The position numbers and the translations under genes are program-made. A model generated the notes under the pieces. That model saw only the letters and a program-made list of their open reading frames with translations, searched no databases and was not told the DNA's origin. Source: Aulostomus chinensis (Eukaryota; Chordata; Actinopteri; Syngnathiformes; Aulostomidae). From it: a stretch of 64,000 nucleotides of DNA. Location of the stretch: positions 8,943,501 to 9,007,500 of the forward strand of contig JBBMOA010000021.1 in NCBI GenBank assembly GCA_037954235.1, written 5' to 3'. Positions 60,171 to 64,000 of the stretch are shown here, one piece after another (the first letter of the stretch is position 1; each line of letters begins with the position of its first letter).

Positions 60171-63100
60171 ATGTCGTGTTTACGTAAAGGTCCGAAGAGG
60201 ACACCATCTGAAGAACTGGCTTTCCAGGAACACGTGAAAAAAGTTGCACAAGAGAACGGAAAACGTCTAGGTAAGTCTCTGAAAGGTGCAACTGTGACGC
60301 GGTCCAGTGGATTATTTTGCCAACGAACACGCAGGCGCGCACGGACGCACGCACACACTTTGTTTATATTACTAACATCTCTGAAGATCTTTATATCGAC
60401 AAATCACAGATCATATCCAATCTCTCAGATTAAACAGAGTTTTTTGGTTGTTGTTGATATTGGGGAGGTGGATGCCTTGACAAAGTACAGTAAAGACGTA
60501 CTATGGATCTTCCGCTGCCTTGAGCGATGCATTCTTTCTGTTCAGCCACCTCAGAGGAGACTGGTGGTGGGGTGTTAACCTTACAACCGTGCCCCTTTAG
60601 AAGAAGAGACAAACACAGGAAAAGTGCTGAAAACTTTCAGGCAGCTACTGAGGAGAGGAGGATTCCTCTGTGGTCTTCCTTTGTGCCTCTTAGTTTCATT
60701 TTGCATAACTTCCTGATTTTCATAAAACCGGGGAAACAGTAGAGCAATAAAAATGTTAAACAGTCAATTATCTTGATTCATTCATGATTTAAAAGGAAGT
60801 GTTTGGGAAGTGCTATTGTGTAACCTTTCTCTCCAGAGTGGGACAGGAAGATAGATAACACTTTCCTCTAAGACAGAAGGCTATCTGTCTATGTCAGAGG
60901 CTAGTTAGCTGAGCATAATTCAAAGTAGTGGATGGGCATGTTAGCATACCTCAGTCAAAAGCCTTCTAATATGCTTTCTCCACAACAGTTTTCCCTGCAT
61001 TTACAAAAGATAATTGGAACTTCCTTTCATGAAACCCAGTGATGTTAGGCACCACCTTAAAAGCACAATTCAGCAAAAACAACAACAAAATAAAACAAAA
61101 CAAAACATCAGAAACAATCTGGTTCTTTTCAATTACAAGAATGACTACAAGTCATGATGGACTTTGTTTGGGAGGATGAGGGTAATTACCTCTGCAGATA
61201 TAAAGCCTCTAAATCTTATCTGATGACTTTTCACTGTGGCACTGGCGCCACGAACAATGGCAGATGAGTGTATTTCCCAGTAAAAAGTTGGCATCTTACA
61301 CTGCGTTACATCAGACATTTTCTTCAAGGAGCATCTATAATCTGGAATTTTGGAGAAGCTGCGCATGTAAATATAGATTATCAATTTGCTTTCTCCTGCT
61401 GTCTCAGACAAGAGTGAACTTGGCATACCACAGTCCCTGGGCTGGAATAAATTGCCTGAGTTCATTTGGAAAAATTGTCTCATTCTTTTTATTTGAGTTG
61501 CTGTGTTCAGAATGGGTTTTGTGAAAGTCTTATTTGTCTGAAATGTTTGTGCAACATGTGGCTAGTGGTAGCTTCGTGTTTGTATCGTCACATTGCATTT
61601 GCATAGGTGTCTTAGAGCTTTATAGAGAGAAATCTCAGCTATTCTGACTTCAAACTGATGCAGAACATGTTGTACTAGACAGTACACAGGATTTATTTTT
61701 AGCTCAAAATTGTGTGAACCTAAATCATTGCCTGAAGGATTCAGGGTTGTTTTTTTTACCCTTCTTCTTGCCCTGGCTTGCTACTCGGGGTGTAGTCCGT
61801 AGATTCAGGAGAATTTCTAACTGCATCTGAAAATGATGACTACAGCAAAAAGTTCATCTGATTCTCATAAACTATGGTATGAATCATGGGACGTGCAGAT
61901 GTCAGAGATATTGTTATTGTTCTCTTGTATCTCAAACCCAACACAAAGGTTGTGGCTGAGTCAAATCATGCACCTCCTTTTCACGGATTTCATAATAAAG
62001 GAGGTGACAAACGCAAGCAGCTTTGGTATGCTGGGGTAGGTAAACCCCCAATAGAAAGCCTGACTGAGCAGAGGCGGCGTCGAGGCGCTTCAGCTGCTTT
62101 GGACAGTGAGGCCAAAGACTCATAAACAGCCTCTGTGAGTCTGTGGCACGACCTGGGAAAAAATGCCTGTAATGTTGTGGTTCTGCCCACGACCCGGACA
62201 TAGTTTTTGTCAGGAAAGCAGCTGTCCTCAGATGCCCTTTGGTGAATGGGGGGAGGTAACTTGTACTATATTCTGGCAAAGAATGCTGTTTATGACATTT
62301 AATAGCCATTTTAAAGCGATACTTGACCAAAAGAGGGTATTTTGCCTTTCAAGTGCTCACAAATTGGTGTCTGTTTTTCCCATGTTTTTTTTTTTTAACA
62401 CTAGATTGCAGGAGAGCCAGTCACGTTATGTTAAACTGAGGGTAATAACTCTTTTAACTTCTGAAAGGATTCCAATTTTACAAAATTTCAAGAGAATCCA
62501 AACTATCATCCTTGTCAAAAACCAACAAAATATAATACTTATGCCGTACGAAGAAGTTGGTTCAATTAGATGCGAGAGGCTGTTTGCGCTCTGCGTTACT
62601 ACGCACGTGGCTGGATGTAGATGATGTGGAGTATTTTGACTGATGCACTTGAGTTTGTAAAGATGTTTTTGTACAGTTTTGTTGTTGTTTCCATTAGCTT
62701 CAAGCTAAATCCTTACATGGCTGGCTCTTTCTGCATTCTGGAATCAAAGATTTACAAGTGCAGGTCCAAGTTCCGTCCCACCCAGCGAACACTGACAACA
62801 TTACCCCACGTTCACAGTAAACCTTGTCCTACCAACATTGTCCTGTTAGCTTATGGTGGTTTCACAACAGTCTTGTACATGAATTTAGAATCAGCAGATG
62901 CCACACACCCTTCTCATAATCACAGCATTGCTTCACCTGAATGATAAGCCACCGGCACCACTCGTCTGTTGTGACATGTTGCATATTAAACACTTCTGTA
63001 GTTGGAGGGCTGAGGCTATACTGAGGCTAGTTATGAATGTAAGTCAGGAGCATAAATTGAATAGCTGACTATGTTTAAACTTGAACTACAAAGTTACTCA

Positions 63101-63975
63101 AATGTTCTGTTTTCTATGAGGCTCAACTTGTTGTGGGGCATTTAAATTCCTCAACCCCACATAACAGAGACTACATGACATAGGAATACAAATGAACATG
63201 GTACATCTTTGGAAAACACCCTTATTTACCAACTACCCCACAGCCAGAGGGGTACCCATCGCTCCTCTGTGTGCATTCCAGAGTTGAGACCCATAGGGAA
63301 CTGCTAAATGCTAGTTAGCTTAGCGTACTGAATTGTAGTGGATGGGAAATGTTTGCATACACCTTTCAAGAGTCAAAATCATCTCTTGTTTCCAAATAGT
63401 CTTTGCCTGCATTAATATAACTAGGGGTCTGCTAAACGTTAATGAATTACAAGACCTTTTAATTTTAGACTTTTCGTGCAGCTGTGCTAACACGTCCTAC
63501 CTTTTAGCATTTATTATGCTAAGCTCAGTAGCAGTTAGCTGGTCTCTGTGGGTCTCACCTCCCTAATGCACGCACAGAGGAGAGATGGGATTTTGTGTTC
63601 TTGTGTGGCTCTGGAGAGGATGGCAGTTGTTTCCCAAAAAGTTGGTGTGAAAAAGTTGTGAATTATGTGTTTAGATAACCAAAGACCTGCTTCTCAAACT
63701 GACCCCCCCCCCCCCCATACCAATGTCCATATTTCCATTTACAGTGAAATCTCTGGATATTTTTTCCCCAACAGCAGATCATCTACTTTGTGTAACTTTT
63801 GTCTGCATTCCCACAGGTCTGGAGGGCGATGAAGATCTGCAGTTCTTGCTCATTGGCGGGTTACTGGTCAAGGTTCGATCAAACTCTTGGAAGAAGAATC
63901 GCTATTACAAACTGCAAGAGGACTGCAGGACCGTGTGGCACGAGTCCCACAAAACATTCAAGAGAAACCAGACCT
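60171..63975 (+). CDS. plcd1: PLCD1 (phospholipase C delta-1), first two exons
   Basis: Calcium-dependent enzyme that hydrolyses PIP2 to IP3 and diacylglycerol. Exon 1 (60171-60270, donor GTAAGT) encodes a 33-residue leader starting MSCLRKGPKRTP; it resembles the human long-isoform leader in position and in the NGKRLG ending. Exon 2 (63817-63975, acceptor attcccacag, donor GTGAGT) encodes the start of the PH domain, GLEGDEDLQ through KRNQT. The phosphoinositide-binding positions equivalent to human K30, K32, W36, R40 and K57 are K, R, W, R and K here. KLQEDCRTVWHES fits PLCD1 better than PLCD3 or PLCD4. The EF-hands, X/Y catalytic barrel and C2 domain lie beyond the right edge. Transcribed divergently from DLEC1. 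Confidence 0.92.
60830..61030. mobile_element. Single arm of inverted-repeat family 1, in PLCD1 intron 1
   Basis: Has the left-arm order of the family: TCTCCAGAG, GGCTAGTTAGCTGAGC, GTAGTGGATGGGCATGTTAGC, then CAAAAGCCTTC and a CTCCAC block, matching copy c. No opposing arm is seen nearby. Confidence 0.5.
62310..62770. mobile_element. Inverted-repeat element, family 2 (copy d)
   Basis: Left end TTTTAAAGCGATACTTGACC followed by TATTTTGCCTTTCAAGTGCT and AGATTGCAGGAGAGCCAGTC. The right arm has CATTAGCTTCAAGCTAAATC and CTTTCTGCATTCTGG. The right terminus appears lost. In PLCD1 intron 1. Confidence 0.6.
63235..63645. mobile_element. Inverted-repeat element, family 1 (copy f)
   Basis: The left arm (63,255-63,365) carries CTAGTTAGCTTAGCG and GTAGTGGATGGGAAATG. 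The right arm (63,490-63,625) carries TTATGCTAAGCTCAGTAGC and CACAGAGGAGAG in inverted order. It lies about 190 bp upstream of the PLCD1 PH-domain exon. Confidence 0.6.
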
Positions 63976-64000
63976 GTGAGTGTTGTCTTCTGCTGTGTTC

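Larger units (their letters stand above)
60271..63816 (+). other. PLCD1 intron 1, repeat-rich
   Basis: A 3.5-kb intron between the leader exon and the PH-domain exon. It holds a half copy of inverted-repeat family 1 (60,830-61,030), a family-2 element (62,310-62,770), a fuller family-1 copy (63,235-63,645) and a C run at 63,703-63,716. No coding segment is recognised in it. Confidence 0.7.

Noticed and set aside
1..64000. CRISPR arrays, prophage, operons, toxin-antitoxin or other prokaryotic systems
   Set aside because: The periodic DNA here is microsatellite, minisatellite or transposon sequence. The gene structure is vertebrate throughout.
1..64000. Endogenous retrovirus or autonomous transposon coding regions
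   Set aside because: No gag, pol, env or transposase-like open frames were recognised. All mobile elements seen are short and non-autonomous.

Overview
The window is vertebrate nuclear DNA, almost certainly from a ray-finned (teleost) fish. Genes are split into many small exons with GT..AG introns. Microsatellites (CA, GA and G/C runs) are dense. The interspersed repeats include tRNA-derived SINEs and short inverted-repeat elements of teleost type. The proteins are recognisable but diverged orthologues of human ones. No prokaryotic, phage, plasmid or CRISPR feature is present.

Layout. (1) 1-39,430, minus strand: the 5' two-thirds of MAP3K3 (MEKK3-type MAP kinase kinase kinase). A non-coding first exon lies at about 38,874-39,270. 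A start-codon exon (29,023-29,026 coding) follows, and twelve further coding exons run down to 2,115. They encode about 415 residues: the N-terminal PB1 domain, the serine-rich linker and the kinase glycine loop, ATP lysine and alpha-C region. The catalytic HRD/DFG part lies beyond the left edge. (2) 41,405-55,300, minus strand: a complete DLEC1 (CFAP81), an axonemal ASH/PapD-like repeat protein. I reconstruct 38 coding exons and about 1,700 residues; reading phase is kept at every junction except one ambiguous one (exon 6/7). (3) 55,301-58,204: the DLEC1 5' flank, with a diverged second copy of its first exon and a consensus RFX X-box. (4) 58,205-59,933, minus strand: a possible small two-exon gene (95 aa) that I do not recognise. 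(5) 59,028 to the right edge, plus strand: the 5' end of PLCD1 (phospholipase C delta-1), with two alternative first exons joined in the same phase to a shared PH-domain exon at 63,817-63,975.

DLEC1 and PLCD1 are also close neighbours, transcribed away from each other, on human 3p22. MAP3K3 is on another human chromosome (17q), so its junction with DLEC1 is a fish-side arrangement. Three things most deserve a second look. One is the set of predicted regulatory or alternative exons: the MAP3K3 45-nt in-phase exon, the PLCD1 twin starts and the DLEC1 exon-1 duplicate. The second is the pair of complementary dinucleotide tracts that tightly bracket MAP3K3 exon 2. The third is two inverted-repeat element families inserted repeatedly across all three loci. 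I found no convincing new enzymatic or defence system.
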